Part shown: positions 53,813 to 64,000 of the stretch, piece after piece | Numbering within the stretch: position 1 is the first letter of the stretch | How the letters are laid out: the number at the start of each line of letters is the position of its first letter | NCBI GenBank assembly: GCA_037693485.1 | Contig: CM075351.1 | Location: 72,442,001 to 72,506,000 of the forward strand | DNA length: 64,000 nucleotides | Direction: 5' to 3' | DNA from: Kitagawia praeruptora | Lineage: Eukaryota > Streptophyta > Magnoliopsida > Apiales > Apiaceae | Translations under genes and position numbers: made by a program | The notes under the pieces: model-generated | What the model saw: the letters and a program-made list of their open reading frames with translations, nothing else | The model's database searches: none | What the model was told of the DNA's origin: nothing

Positions 53813-55021
53813 GATGTCAAGAGTGCATTTCTGAATGGAGAGTTGGAAGAAGAAGTTTATGTGCAACAACCACCTGGCTTTGAGGATCCACACTTCCCAG
53901 AATTTGTCTACAAATTGCTTAAGGCATTGTATGGACTTAAGCAGGCTCCAAGAGCATGGTATGATACTTTATCACAATTTCTGCTTGAAAATCAATTCAC
54001 TAGAGGCACACTGGACAAGACACTGTTTTACAAGAAGCATGGTGATGATATTATTCTAGTTCAGATTTATGTGGATGACATCATTTTTGGTTCTATAAAT
54101 GAGAAGCTGTGTGAGAAATTCTCTAAACTCATGCAGAGCAGATATGAGATGAGTATGATGGGAGAGTTGACATTCTTCCTAGGGTTGCAAGTCAGTCAAA
54201 GGAAGGATGGTATCTTTATCAGTCAAACCAAGTACATCAAGGATTTATTGAAGAAGTTTGACTTGGAAGATTGTTCACCTGCCAAGACACCCATGGCCAC
54301 TGCCACTAAACTGGATGAAGATGCTAAAGGCAAGAAAGTAGATATCTCAGTCTACAGAGGCATGGTTGGCTCTCTACTCTACCTCACTGCAAGTAGGCCA
54401 GACATCATGTTTGCTACATGCTTGTGTGCAAGGTTCCAATCAAATCCAAAAGAATCACATTTGGTTGCTATAAAAAGGATCTTTAGATATCTGAAGGGCA
54501 CTCCAAACTTGGGTCTATGGTATCCTAAGGACACAGGGTTCAATCTGGTTGGCTATTCTGATGCTGATTATACTGGATGCAGAGTGGATAGGAAAAGCAC
54601 CTCAGGTAGTTGCCAGTTTCTTGGACAAAGGTTAGTCTCTTGGTATAGCAAGAAACAACAATCTGTGTCAACTTCTACAGCTGAGGATGAATACATAGCT
54701 GTTGGAAGTTGCTGTGCTCAAGTGCTTTGGATTAGAAACCAACTTAGAGATTATGGACTTGTGTTGGAAAGAATTCCAATCATGTGTGACAACACAAGTG
54801 CAATCTCTATAGTTGCCAATCCTGTCAATCATTCTAGGACAAAGCACATTGACATCAGATATCATTTCATTAAAGAACATGCAACTAATGGAACCATTGA
54901 GCTGCATTATGTCTCTACAGATAAACAGCTAGTTGATATATTCACTAAGCCTTTAGATGAAGCCACCTTCACAAGGCTGGTCAGTGAGATTGGAATGCTG
55001 AATTCTTTAGACTCTGGCTAA
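53813..55021 (+). pseudogene. SIRE-type Pol, RT C-terminal part and RNase H
   Basis: The frame resumes from the second target copy. It encodes the rest of reverse transcriptase (YGLKQAPRAWYDTL, catalytic YVDD at 54068-54079, SRPDIMFATC) and RNase H (SDADYTGCRVDRKSTSG, STAEDEYIA, HSRTKHIDIRYHF), ending at 55021. The piece itself has no stops. Separated from its N-terminal part by 8.7 kb, it cannot be made as a working enzyme. The position of the usual AE in TAEAEY is DE here. Confidence 0.9.
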
Positions 55022-55867
55022 TTGAATATAGTATCTAGTTTGTTGCAGCAGTAAACACTTACTTTATCTAAATTCTCAATATTTTTGAGGTAAGTGTTGG
55101 CTGAAATATGATTTATAAATATTTCAAATCTGTTGCATATGTTGAAAATCATATTTTTGCTAAACTTGAAATTTCTATGAAATTTTGAGAAAATCACTAT
55201 TTAATTTGTCAGAATATTCTTCAATGAATATGGCTGGTAAATTTTAAAAGATAGTGAAAATCAATTTTTTTATGAGTAATGGGTATTGCTCGATAAGTCA
55301 AACTTTTCGAATGATTCACTATTCGACATCTCTGACAAGTCTCATTCGAGTACTCTTTAGTTCTCGAATAGAGTATTTCTGAGATATCGAATAGAGATAT
55401 TCTTGACTTCTCGAATATGGTAAATGAGTTCTCGATTGACTGAGTTCTCGAATACTATATTTGAGTTCTCGAATCATTTGCAAAGGCTGAATTCTCGCTG
55501 AATCTTAACCGATTTTGGACTTTTGTCTAAAAAGTTAATTCACTCATAAAAACACATTTTATTTAATTTAGAATTATTTCTAAGTTAGATAACTGCCAGC
55601 TGTGAGTTATAATCTGCTTGATTTATCGATTAAGCTTTTCTTGACTTCTCGAATAGTTGTTTTCTACTTCTCGAATGCCTGACTTGTCGATACAAAACAT
55701 ACTTCTAATCGACAATTCAAGTACTTCATACTTATACAATTCCACATCTATTCGATTCATTTCATTCGATTTCTCAAGCATCTACACTCTCTAAACCTCT
55801 GAAACCCTATCTACGAAAAGCCAAATTTCTTCTTCAACCTTCAATTTCTTTCCTCTCTTCTACACAA
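55022..55867 (+). promoter_or_regulatory. Spacer between pol and extra ORF, with TTCTCGAA cluster
   Basis: There is no coding frame. Between about 55300 and 55770 at least six TTCTCGAA copies and several ATTCGA/ATCGAAT variants occur, mostly in the orientation opposite to the LTR cluster. The CT-rich end (TTCTTTCCTCTCTTC, about 55845) leads into the ATG at 55868. It could hold a promoter or splice acceptor for the downstream frame. Confidence 0.45.
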
Positions 55868-58800
55868 ATGGCAACAGTAAAGTTCAACACCAACTTCATT
55901 GCTCTCACTAGTGATGTTGAAGCACCCAATGCCAATTTCAAGTGCTTTGTGAAATGGATGGCTGAGTCATACATCAAGGATGCACTCTCTGCCAACCCAA
56001 CTCTGTATCTAGATATCCTGGAACAGTTTTGGGGCACTGCTATTGTGGAGGTTGTAGCTCTGGAAAACGCAATCACCTCATACATCATCTATTGCAAGAT
56101 TCAAGATAAGGAAATCACTATCACTCCTGCAGACATGAATCAAGCACTAGGCCTACAACATGAGTCATTTGACAGACTGGCCACTAATGCAGAGTTAGAG
56201 GAATTCTTTGAGTTCATCAACTACTCAGATGGGATCAATCTTGGAAAGCTAAACAGAAAGAATCTGAGAAAGGAGTGGGGCTATGTGTTTGCAACTCTTC
56301 TTCAAGTCTTCACTGCCAGGAAATCAAGCTTTGATCAAATCAGTGCACCTGTGCAGCAAATTGGCTATGCATTGGCCTATGGAAAGAAGATAGATGTTGG
56401 CCAAATCATCCTCCAAGAACTATATGGAAGACTTGGTAAGAACACAACCAAGAGAGGTACTGATATTTTCTTCCCTCGCTTTATTCAATCTGTACTTAAT
56501 TTTAAGAATGCTTCATTGATTGAATTGCCTGGGATTGATAAAAATAGAATAGGCTATCCTAAGTCCATGACCAAACTCATTTTTGGTAATTTGGAGACTA
56601 GGAATGATGTGGATGTAAGACTGAACATAACTCCCCATATGAAGAGTTTGTTTAGAACTTATCCCCATAACATGCCAACATTTGATGCAAAATCTCAGTT
56701 AGCACAGCCCAAGCAAGTAGAACAAAATGCTAACCCAGGGCATGCTAACCAACCCTCTCAACCAAACACTCTACCAAATACTGAGCCAACTGCATCATCC
56801 TCTCAAAAGGGTGATGTTAGTAAAAAGAAGAGAAAGGAAGTAATGTCTGCAGCATTAAATATCCTATCTGAAGCAGCATTAGCTGTTGAATTAGGTCTAG
56901 GAAGTGAGGAACCTGAGTCACCCTTACAGAGATCAAAGAGGAAGAAAACTAAGACCACCTCTTCAGTCACACAAATGGCTGAAGTTGTAAAATCAGGGGC
57001 AAACAGCTCACTAGGTGTATCCTCTCAACAGTGTGCACCTATAGAATCAAGCATCCTCCCCAATGCACCTTCTTGTACAGAGTCAGCACATGGGAGTGAT
57101 AAGGCAGGCACAACACTGAGTGGAGAGCACATCACACTTGAAACTCCCTCCATTTCTCAGGGGGAGTTGCCAAAATCTACTCTACAACACACTTCTCTTC
57201 CAGAACCTTCATCTCAAATTTCTTTGGAGCCTGTAATTCAAGCAATTGAAGAGCAAGGCATTGATCACCAAGAATCCTTTTCTCTTGGTGAGCCAATGGA
57301 CTCAAGTGACTTAGTGCATGACACTTTGCTCACCACTCAGAACCCACATTTAGATGGTGAGGGAATGCATGCTGGGGCATCTCCTGATGACACCATCACA
57401 AACACAGATGTTCCACTAGTTTTTATTAGAGACTCTATGCCTGTGTCAACTGCTGGTGTAATTCATCCCACTTCTGTGGTGACACCAGTAGTAGAGTCAA
57501 TCCATCCGGTTACAGAAGTTGCATATGTAATTGAGGAGTCTAGCTTGCCTAGCTCTAGCTCTGACTTTTTATCACAATGGCTGAAGCCTGTGCAACATGA
57601 CAGTGCTTCAGGATCAGGGTCTGTTCCACCACAATTGACGGTTGAAGCACTTCAAAGCTTGGTTGTGGATCAGATCCCTGAGTTCTTAAAGATTGCTCAA
57701 AACTTGGTGACCTCAAATCTACCAAACTCAGTCTATGAAGCCATCTTGCTATGTCATAAAGCAGATGTAGAGCAGCAACAACAAAAAATAGCTGATGAAG
57801 CTGAGAGAGATGGAAATGTGGATGCTTGGTTGCAAGGAAAGAATGACATCCCTCTTGGTGAAGCTCTTCAATATCTTAGAGAAGAATACATCACTTCACT
57901 GGGATCCAATGCAAAATCTCTTAACCCTGGTGAAGTGTATGAGGCCATAAATGATTCATACAAGGGCTTCCTCAAGGCTGCACACTATTTGGGTAAAGGA
58001 GTCAAGACTGAGGTCAACAGGGTGTGTGCTCAGACTGTCACTACAGTGGGAGAAGTCAAGAGAACATTTGAGGCAAAATTCCCTCCATTGGAGACTGTGC
58101 TCAAGGACATCCTAGCCTGCAAATCAACCTGTATCAAGATGGATAATGGTCTAGCCCTACTCTATGACACTGTCACAAGTCTGGGAACTAAGTTTGATGC
58201 TCTCTCTACTCAGACCACAGATGCAACTGCCATGTTGAGGACCATGTTCAAAAATCAGTATGGAGACAAGCTAGTCACTGAAGTCCCTGTGCATGAAATG
58301 ACAAAGTTTGAGGTCAAAAGACTGCAAGATCAATCCTTAACTGGTTTCAAGGCCACTGAACTGCTCAACAAGGTTGATACTCTTGAAAGGGAGGTGCTGT
58401 CTCTCAAAGAATCCAATGCCCATCTGGCAGGCACAGTTACAAATCTCACTGAGCAGCTGAACACTCAAGCCACTACCACTGCTGATGTTCTTCTGCATCA
58501 ACAATCTATGTTGTCTACCATGATGAAGCACATGGGTATCCCTCTACTTGAAGAATCTTCAACTCCAAAGGCTCCTACTACAGCCTCTGTGCCTGACAAC
58601 AAGCCTAAGGGGGAGAAGAGGATAACAAGGAACTCAAAATCTAAGGGGGAGCCTCAGACTAAGGGGGAGACTAAGGATGGCCAATCATGGACTGCTAAGT
58701 CATCTCAGTCTGCGAAAACTAAGCCAGCATCCAAGGATGACAAGTTGAAGAAAGTGGTTGTAGATGAAGTTGCCAAGTCATCTGAAACTGAAGGGAAGTC

Positions 58801-60614
58801 AGAATATGAATTTGACATCCCTGACATTGCTAAACAATCCCTTTAAGCGGAACCTTCAGAATTCAGAAATGTGTTTACTCAAAGGGTATGTCAAGAAACT
58901 GCAAACTCTAGACTATACCATGACATATCCTTTTTGAAGCATCTACAAGAGTTAAGGAAAAGAGCCAATTTCCACTACTTTGACTACATCAAGCTTCTTG
59001 TGCAAGATGTGTTTCTAGTCACTGTAGTAAGAAGAGAAATTGTGCAAACCAATCCCCATGCCATCATCCTTATTAATAATAGAGAAGTCTTAGTTCACAC
59101 TGCCAAGAACCTCTTTCACATCCACATTGAAGCCTTTCAAATTCTCTCTAGCTCTGAACTTGGAACAATCATCAAGAAGATAGAAAGGAATAACTCATCA
59201 GACAACAATATGCTCAAAGAGATTCTCACCAAGTGCATGAAATCTCAACTACCTCAAGTAGTTCCTCAGCCACATTGTATTCTATATGAAAAGGATCAAG
59301 ACATTGTTGCTTTCAGATTTGGCCAACATCTAAAAACAAACAACATGTCTACCATAAAGTTTCTGGCTGGAGTTCTACATTCAAGGAGTGGAAAATCTGA
59401 ATCTGAAAAGGAGGCTCTTGACATTCTGGTGAAGTTTATCAACTCTCAAACAGACATCAAGCCTATTGCTCAAAGTGGAAAGTCAAATCAAGACAAGGAT
59501 GATCATGATAAAAGTGGAAGCAGGGGTGGAGATCAAGGGAGATATAAGGGCAGTGATGACAATAAGAAAAGGGATGATAAAAGCAGAAAGAAGGATGATG
59601 ACAAGGATGGAGGAAAGGTCTATGAAAAGAAGAAGGGAAAATAGCAAGCCATGAACATTACTAATGATACTTCTACCACAACACAAGGCTTAATGTCTAT
59701 GGTGGGTGTCACTAGTAATGATTCATCAAAATTAACATCTCTGGCTTCTGCAACTGTTTTGGCACCTCAAGAAGTGAAGAGGATTCAAATCAAGAAACCA
59801 GGTGTATGTATTCATAAGCAAACTGCTAGTGGAGTACTACAATGGTCCTCTAGCAAGGGTCACAAGTTACTGCCTGGCAACCATGTAAAGAAGATTAAAG
59901 TCAAACATGCTGCAAGAAGAGTGAAGCTATCCAAATCAAGAGCTCTAACAATCATTCCAGGATTGAAAATCCAACCACTAGATGAAGATATTGATGAAGA
60001 GCAACTGCAATTTCTAAGAGCTCAAAAGATATGCTATGCTGCAATTATGAATGGCCACCTTGAAATCAAGTACACTGATGGGAGAGAAATGAAATTCAAA
60101 CAAGGGGGTTGTCAAAATTGGGGTAAATTGTATGAGATAGAAAGAATCATTGCATTGCTGGACTCTAAAGACAAGGTGGAGAAAGTATGGAAGCTGGAAT
60201 TGATTGACTTTGTGAAAATGAAGAGAGACTATGCTGAAAAGATAAGGAAGGGCTGCTATGAGAAGTGGTTAGAAAGGGAGAAAGAAATTGACAGACTGGA
60301 GATTGAAGCAGAAAAGCTAAGGGCAAAGGGATTGTGTAGAGTTCATGTTTGATCCCTATGTGGTGAAGTATAGGAGAAGAAATGGAGATAATGTCAATAT
60401 CAGAATGAACCTACTCAGTCACTATCCTGCCAACATTCTGAAGCCAGTACTTGAAGATTTCAAAAACTCTATCATGATTGAAGAATTGGATGCCATGGTA
60501 GAAATCACAAGGGCCATAGACGAGAATGCAAGAAGGGAGAAAGAAAGGAAACAGAAAGCATATGATGATCTACAAACCAAAGCAATGGAGATGCAATCAA
60601 ATGAAAATGGCTAG
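55868..60614 (+). pseudogene. Extra post-pol ORF of the SIRE element, ~1580 codons
   Basis: A 992-aa open part (to 58846) continues in the same frame past TAA to 59644, past TAG to 60352, then after a one-base shift to 60614. It was probably one protein. Residues 1-265 form a conserved domain (NPTLYLDILEQFWGTA, NLRKEWGYVFATLLQVF, RGTDIFFPRFIQSVLNF) that I associate with post-pol frames of SIRE-like elements in other dicots. Then come a Ser/Thr/Pro-rich region (about 270-610), a helical coiled-coil region (about 640-910), a lysine-rich tail, a second helical part (58871-59450) with a Lys/Asp-rich end, and a basic-helical C-terminus. Such frames are often called envelope-like, but no signal peptide or transmembrane segment is visible. 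Function unknown. Confidence 0.75.
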
Positions 60615-60760
60615 TATTTCATCACACTGTAAGAGTATTTATCTTGTAATCTTACTCATGTGCTCAATCAATCAACATACCTGTACTGTTCAAGTTTTAT
60701 CTTTATGTATGTTAGGCTTGTTATCAGACATGAAATTGTGACTAATGGTCTTACTCACAA

Positions 60761-60772
60761 TTTGGGGGAGAT
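60761..60772 (+). other. Polypurine tract of the SIRE element
   Basis: TTTGGGGGAGAT lies directly before the 3' LTR. Confidence 0.9.
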
Positions 60773-62060
60773 TGTTAGTCACAGCGGCATGCCTGTATAC
60801 ATCTAATAACAAGCCTAATTGTTTGTAATGCTTTGCATTACTTACATGACCTCTTAACTGAGGGAACCTCTAGTTGTAGAGTTTCTATTTGTTCTGTACT
60901 TTAAGTAGGCATCAAACCCTAGTTGTGTAACTGTACTTATATAGTCAAGAATAATGCTTGAAAGAAGTTTCAAGGTTCATGCCTCAAGCAAAGAGATAAA
61001 GACTGTCAAATAATCACAGTTGGGATTTGAAGAAATGAAGAATTTGCCTAAGTACCAATTCGGGAAGTACACTTGTCTATTCGAGAAGTCTAGCATTCGA
61101 GAAGTCAGGGATTCGATATCTCAAGACACTATTCGATATCTCTGGATACAATGTTCGATATCTCATTCGATATCTCAGGGATTAGATATGTCTATTACTC
61201 TATTCGAGAACTTAAGAAGTCAACAAGTCAAAGTGTTATTCGAGTTCTCAAAGAGTCAACAAGTCAAAGTACCATTCGATATCTCAAGGACTTAGAAAGC
61301 TATTCGACATCTCAAGGATTCGACAAGTCAAATGCTCTATTCGACATCTCAAGAAATCCTGAAGAAAAGAGCTATTCGAGAAGTGATTCGATATGTCAAT
61401 ATAGCAGTATTCGAGAACTCAGAGTTATCGATCAAGTCAATTCTAGTTCTCGAATCACTTACTTAGTCACTTCTCGAATACACTCTGGGAGACAAAATAC
61501 TGAAGAATTTGTACAAGTCAGAAACCTGCAACAAGCCAATGCACTTTATGGACCACAATCTGTAACGTGCTCTGGAAAGCCTACAAGGAAGCTTGGAGAG
61601 ATATAGAAGAGACAAGGGGCTAAAGAAGTGGATCTGAACAAGCTTTGCAAAGTCAAATCTGTAACCGTTTGGACACTTACTCAAAAAGGATAGACAGACT
61701 AGAAAGTAATTTGTTTAGCTATCTTGTTTTGTAGTAAGTAGGTTGTATCCATGTTCTATAAGGATACAACCTCACTTCCTTAGTTATTAACTTTGTGAGT
61801 CAAGTTTTTCATACATTGTAAGCTATATCTCTCTGAGAAAAACGAAGCTGAGAATACTACCATTTGTATTCACAGATTGTAGCAACCTTTATCTAATAAT
61901 ACATTAGATTAAAGTGATATTGTGTCTTGTGTTGTTTCTTTATCCGCACCTTCACTTCTACACACACAGGCACTTATCTGCTACATAGACTCAATCCAAG
62001 AAAAGTTCAAGAATCCATTCACCCCCCCCTGTATTCTTTTACCGTATTCAATACTCAACA
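60773..62060 (+). repeat. 3' LTR of the SIRE-type element
   Basis: It is collinear with the 5' LTR. By eye there are about 16 substitutions and a C-run length change, close to 1.2% divergence. It contains the same TTCGA cluster at about 61058-61480. Confidence 0.95.
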
Positions 62061-62065
62061 ATGTG

Positions 62066-63054
62066 AAATAATAAAAATAATAAAATTCAGAAATACTACA
62101 GATAGATAATTAAAATAAAAAAAATACCAAAGATTTATATTCTAGAAGACTGAAAATTTACTTAATTAGAATAAGCAAACAAAAGTGCACAATAGACCTT
62201 TTTCTATCGATAATTAAAAATGTAAGAATGACTCACAAACACGAAACAACTAAAAATATTATCCAAAATTTAAAATAATTTAGAAAAATTTAATAAGAAG
62301 ATAAAGGTAGTACGCAAGAGATATTAATTATCACATATACTAACAAACTACATTAAGGTCAACCCAAACCTCACACACCTACAAATGGTTTACGAAATTA
62401 CAATCTAAACTAATATCATCTTATCCTCGAGTAAAATTTAAAGTTAACACAATTCTTATCTAAAACTTTTATCTCTAGTAAAACTAAAAAAAATTTCAAG
62501 ACCCCAATAAGTAAGGTTTAAATATATATATTCTATATGTCTGTGTCTTCAAAGATCATTTGTTTTCCTTACAAACCAATTGTTGCACAAATTATAGTCA
62601 ACCAAACTATACTTAAACGATTGATAAATAACGCATTATCCTCAAAAGCAACACACTCTTACAATTATCTAACACTCTTGATACTCAAAAATAGTAATAT
62701 TCATTTTAGGACCTCTAAAAATGTAAAACGACTCACTAACATGGACAAAACTCAAAGGTACTGAATTGAAGACAAAGAAATGATAGACCGAGTAGAACCC
62801 TATTCGAATAAAAAAAATAAAATTCACACCTATAAAAAAATCCGTGTATAAACATATTTGAATAAAGTTAACAACAAAGAGATGGGCTGAAGTAGTTTAA
62901 AAATAGCATAAAAGTAAAATAGTTCTCAAATGAACAAAATTGAATAAATTTTTAAAACATTGAAACCATCCTAATGTCTACCCAAACTCACAGGTCAACC
63001 TAAATAGGTTTTCTACAAGAAAGAACCTATATACTCGGTATACCCTATATATAT
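62066..63054. other. AT-rich intergenic DNA between SIRE LTRs
   Basis: This is the host side of the insertion, followed by another LTR. No gene or repeat was recognised. Confidence 0.5.
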
Positions 63055-64000
63055 TGTTAGTCACAGAGGCATGCCTGTATACATCTAATAACAAGCCTAA
63101 TTGTTTGTAATGCTTTGCATTACTTACATGACCTCTTAACTGAGCGAACCTCTAGTTGTAGAGTTTCTGTTTGTTCTGTACATGAAGTAGGCACCAAATC
63201 CTAGTTGTGTAACTGTACTTATATAGTCTAGAATAACGCTTGAAAGAAGTTCCAAGGTTCATGCCTCAAGCAAGGAGATAAAGACTGTCAAATAATCACA
63301 GTTGGGATTTGAAGAAATGAAGAATTTGCCTAAGTACCAATTCGAGAAGTGTATTTGTCTATTCGAGAAGTCTAGCATTCGAGAAGTCAGGGATTCGACA
63401 TCTCAAGACACTATTCGATATCTCTGGATACACTGTTCGATATCTCATTCGATATCTCAGGGATTAGATATGTCTATTACTCTATTCGAGAACTAAAGAA
63501 GTCAACAAGTCAAAGTGGTATTCGAGTTCTCAAGGAGTCAGCAAGTCAAAGTACCATTCGATATCTCAAGGACTCAGAAAGTTATTCGACATCTCAAGGA
63601 TTCGACAAGTCAAATGCTCTATTCGACATCTCAAGAAATCCTGAAGAAAAGAGCTATTCGAGAAGTGATTCGATATGTCAATATAACAATATTCGAGAAC
63701 TCAGAGTTATCGATCAAGTCAATTCTAGTTCTCGAATCACTTACTTAGTCCTTCTCGAATACATTCTGGGAGAAAAAATACTGAAGAAATTGTACAAGTC
63801 TGAAACCTGCAACAAGCCAATGCACTTTATGGACCACAATCTGTAACGTGCTCTGGAAAGCCTACAAGGAAGCTTGGAGAGATATAGAAGAGACAAGGGG
63901 CTAAAGAAGTGGATCTGAACAAGCTTTGCAAAGTCAAATTTGTAACCGTTTGGACACTTACTCAAAAAGGATAGACAGACTGGAAAGTAATTTGTTTAGC
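63055..64000 (+). repeat. Third SIRE LTR, cut by window end
   Basis: The sequence follows the SIRE LTR from TGTTAGTCACAGAGG for 946 bases with a few per cent change, including the TTCGA cluster (about 63340-63770). It is in the same orientation. Whether it is a solo LTR or the start of another full element lies outside the window. Confidence 0.93.

Larger units (their letters stand above)
39193..62060 (+). mobile_element. SIRE/Maximus-type Copia element, split by a nested insertion
   Basis: The LTRs at 39193-40481 and 60773-62060 are about 99% identical by eye and flanked by the duplication ATGTG (39188-39192 and 62061-62065). Without the nested element (45079-53812 plus one target copy) it is about 14.1 kb, very long for Copia. 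Order: LTR, primer site, Gag with two zinc knuckles, protease, integrase, RT, RNase H, a spacer, then an additional frame of about 1580 codons, polypurine tract, LTR. Gag and Pol carry several stops. The long LTR and post-pol frame fit the SIRE/Maximus lineage. Confidence 0.9.

Noticed and set aside
55868..58846. Calling the post-pol frame a true envelope gene
   Set aside because: No signal peptide, cleavage site or transmembrane helix is visible in the translation.

Overview
The window is nuclear DNA from a flowering plant, almost certainly a dicot. The evidence is AT-rich intergenic DNA, spliced NIN-like (NLP/RWP-RK) and AP2/ERF transcription factor genes, Copia and Athila/Tat-type Gypsy LTR retrotransposons, Helitrons, MULE and hAT foldbacks, and Stowaway MITEs. 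The sequence alone does not give the species. There is no bacterial, organellar or CRISPR content.

Layout. 1-5.2 kb: degenerate DNA with plus-strand exon-like scraps, one a recognisable IQD (IQ67) fragment, ending at a Helitron-type 3' terminus near 5209. 5.2-19.2 kb: a local tandem-duplication cluster. Two copies of a small four-helix membrane protein gene (7255 and 12255, plus strand) each face an NLP-type gene on the minus strand. In unit A the NLP is reduced to a solo PB1 domain (9201-9545). In unit B it is a nearly complete five-exon gene (12983-15807, about 718 aa). A third NLP copy (18180-19110) is a frameshifted pseudogene, and a PB1 relic lies at 25.3-25.7 kb. Many small transposons are inserted between these genes. 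19267-24676: an intact-looking Copia element with a 1302-aa Gag-Pol and a 5-bp target duplication. 26054-26662: a divergent single-AP2 ERF gene. 26.7-39.2 kb: gene-free DNA made of nested DNA transposons, including a hAT-like element that carries a piece of 25S rDNA.

39193-62060: one very large SIRE/Maximus-type Copia element with 1.29-kb LTRs and target duplication ATGTG. It has a gag with two zinc knuckles, a pol with several stops, and an extra post-pol reading frame of about 1580 codons. Its reverse transcriptase is split by an 8.7-kb minus-strand Athila/Tat-like element (45079-53812, target duplication GATGT) that encodes only Gag and protease. A third SIRE LTR starts at 63055 and runs off the window.

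Functionally, the host genes present are the NLP (nitrate-response type regulator), the ERF and the membrane protein pair; the rest is transposon biology. The strongest leads are the giant post-pol ORF of the SIRE element, the dense TTCnnGAA arrays in its LTR and internal spacer, the NLP copies with an altered RWP-RK signature, and foldback elements that share a core with GCGAAGC mini-hairpins but have different ends.
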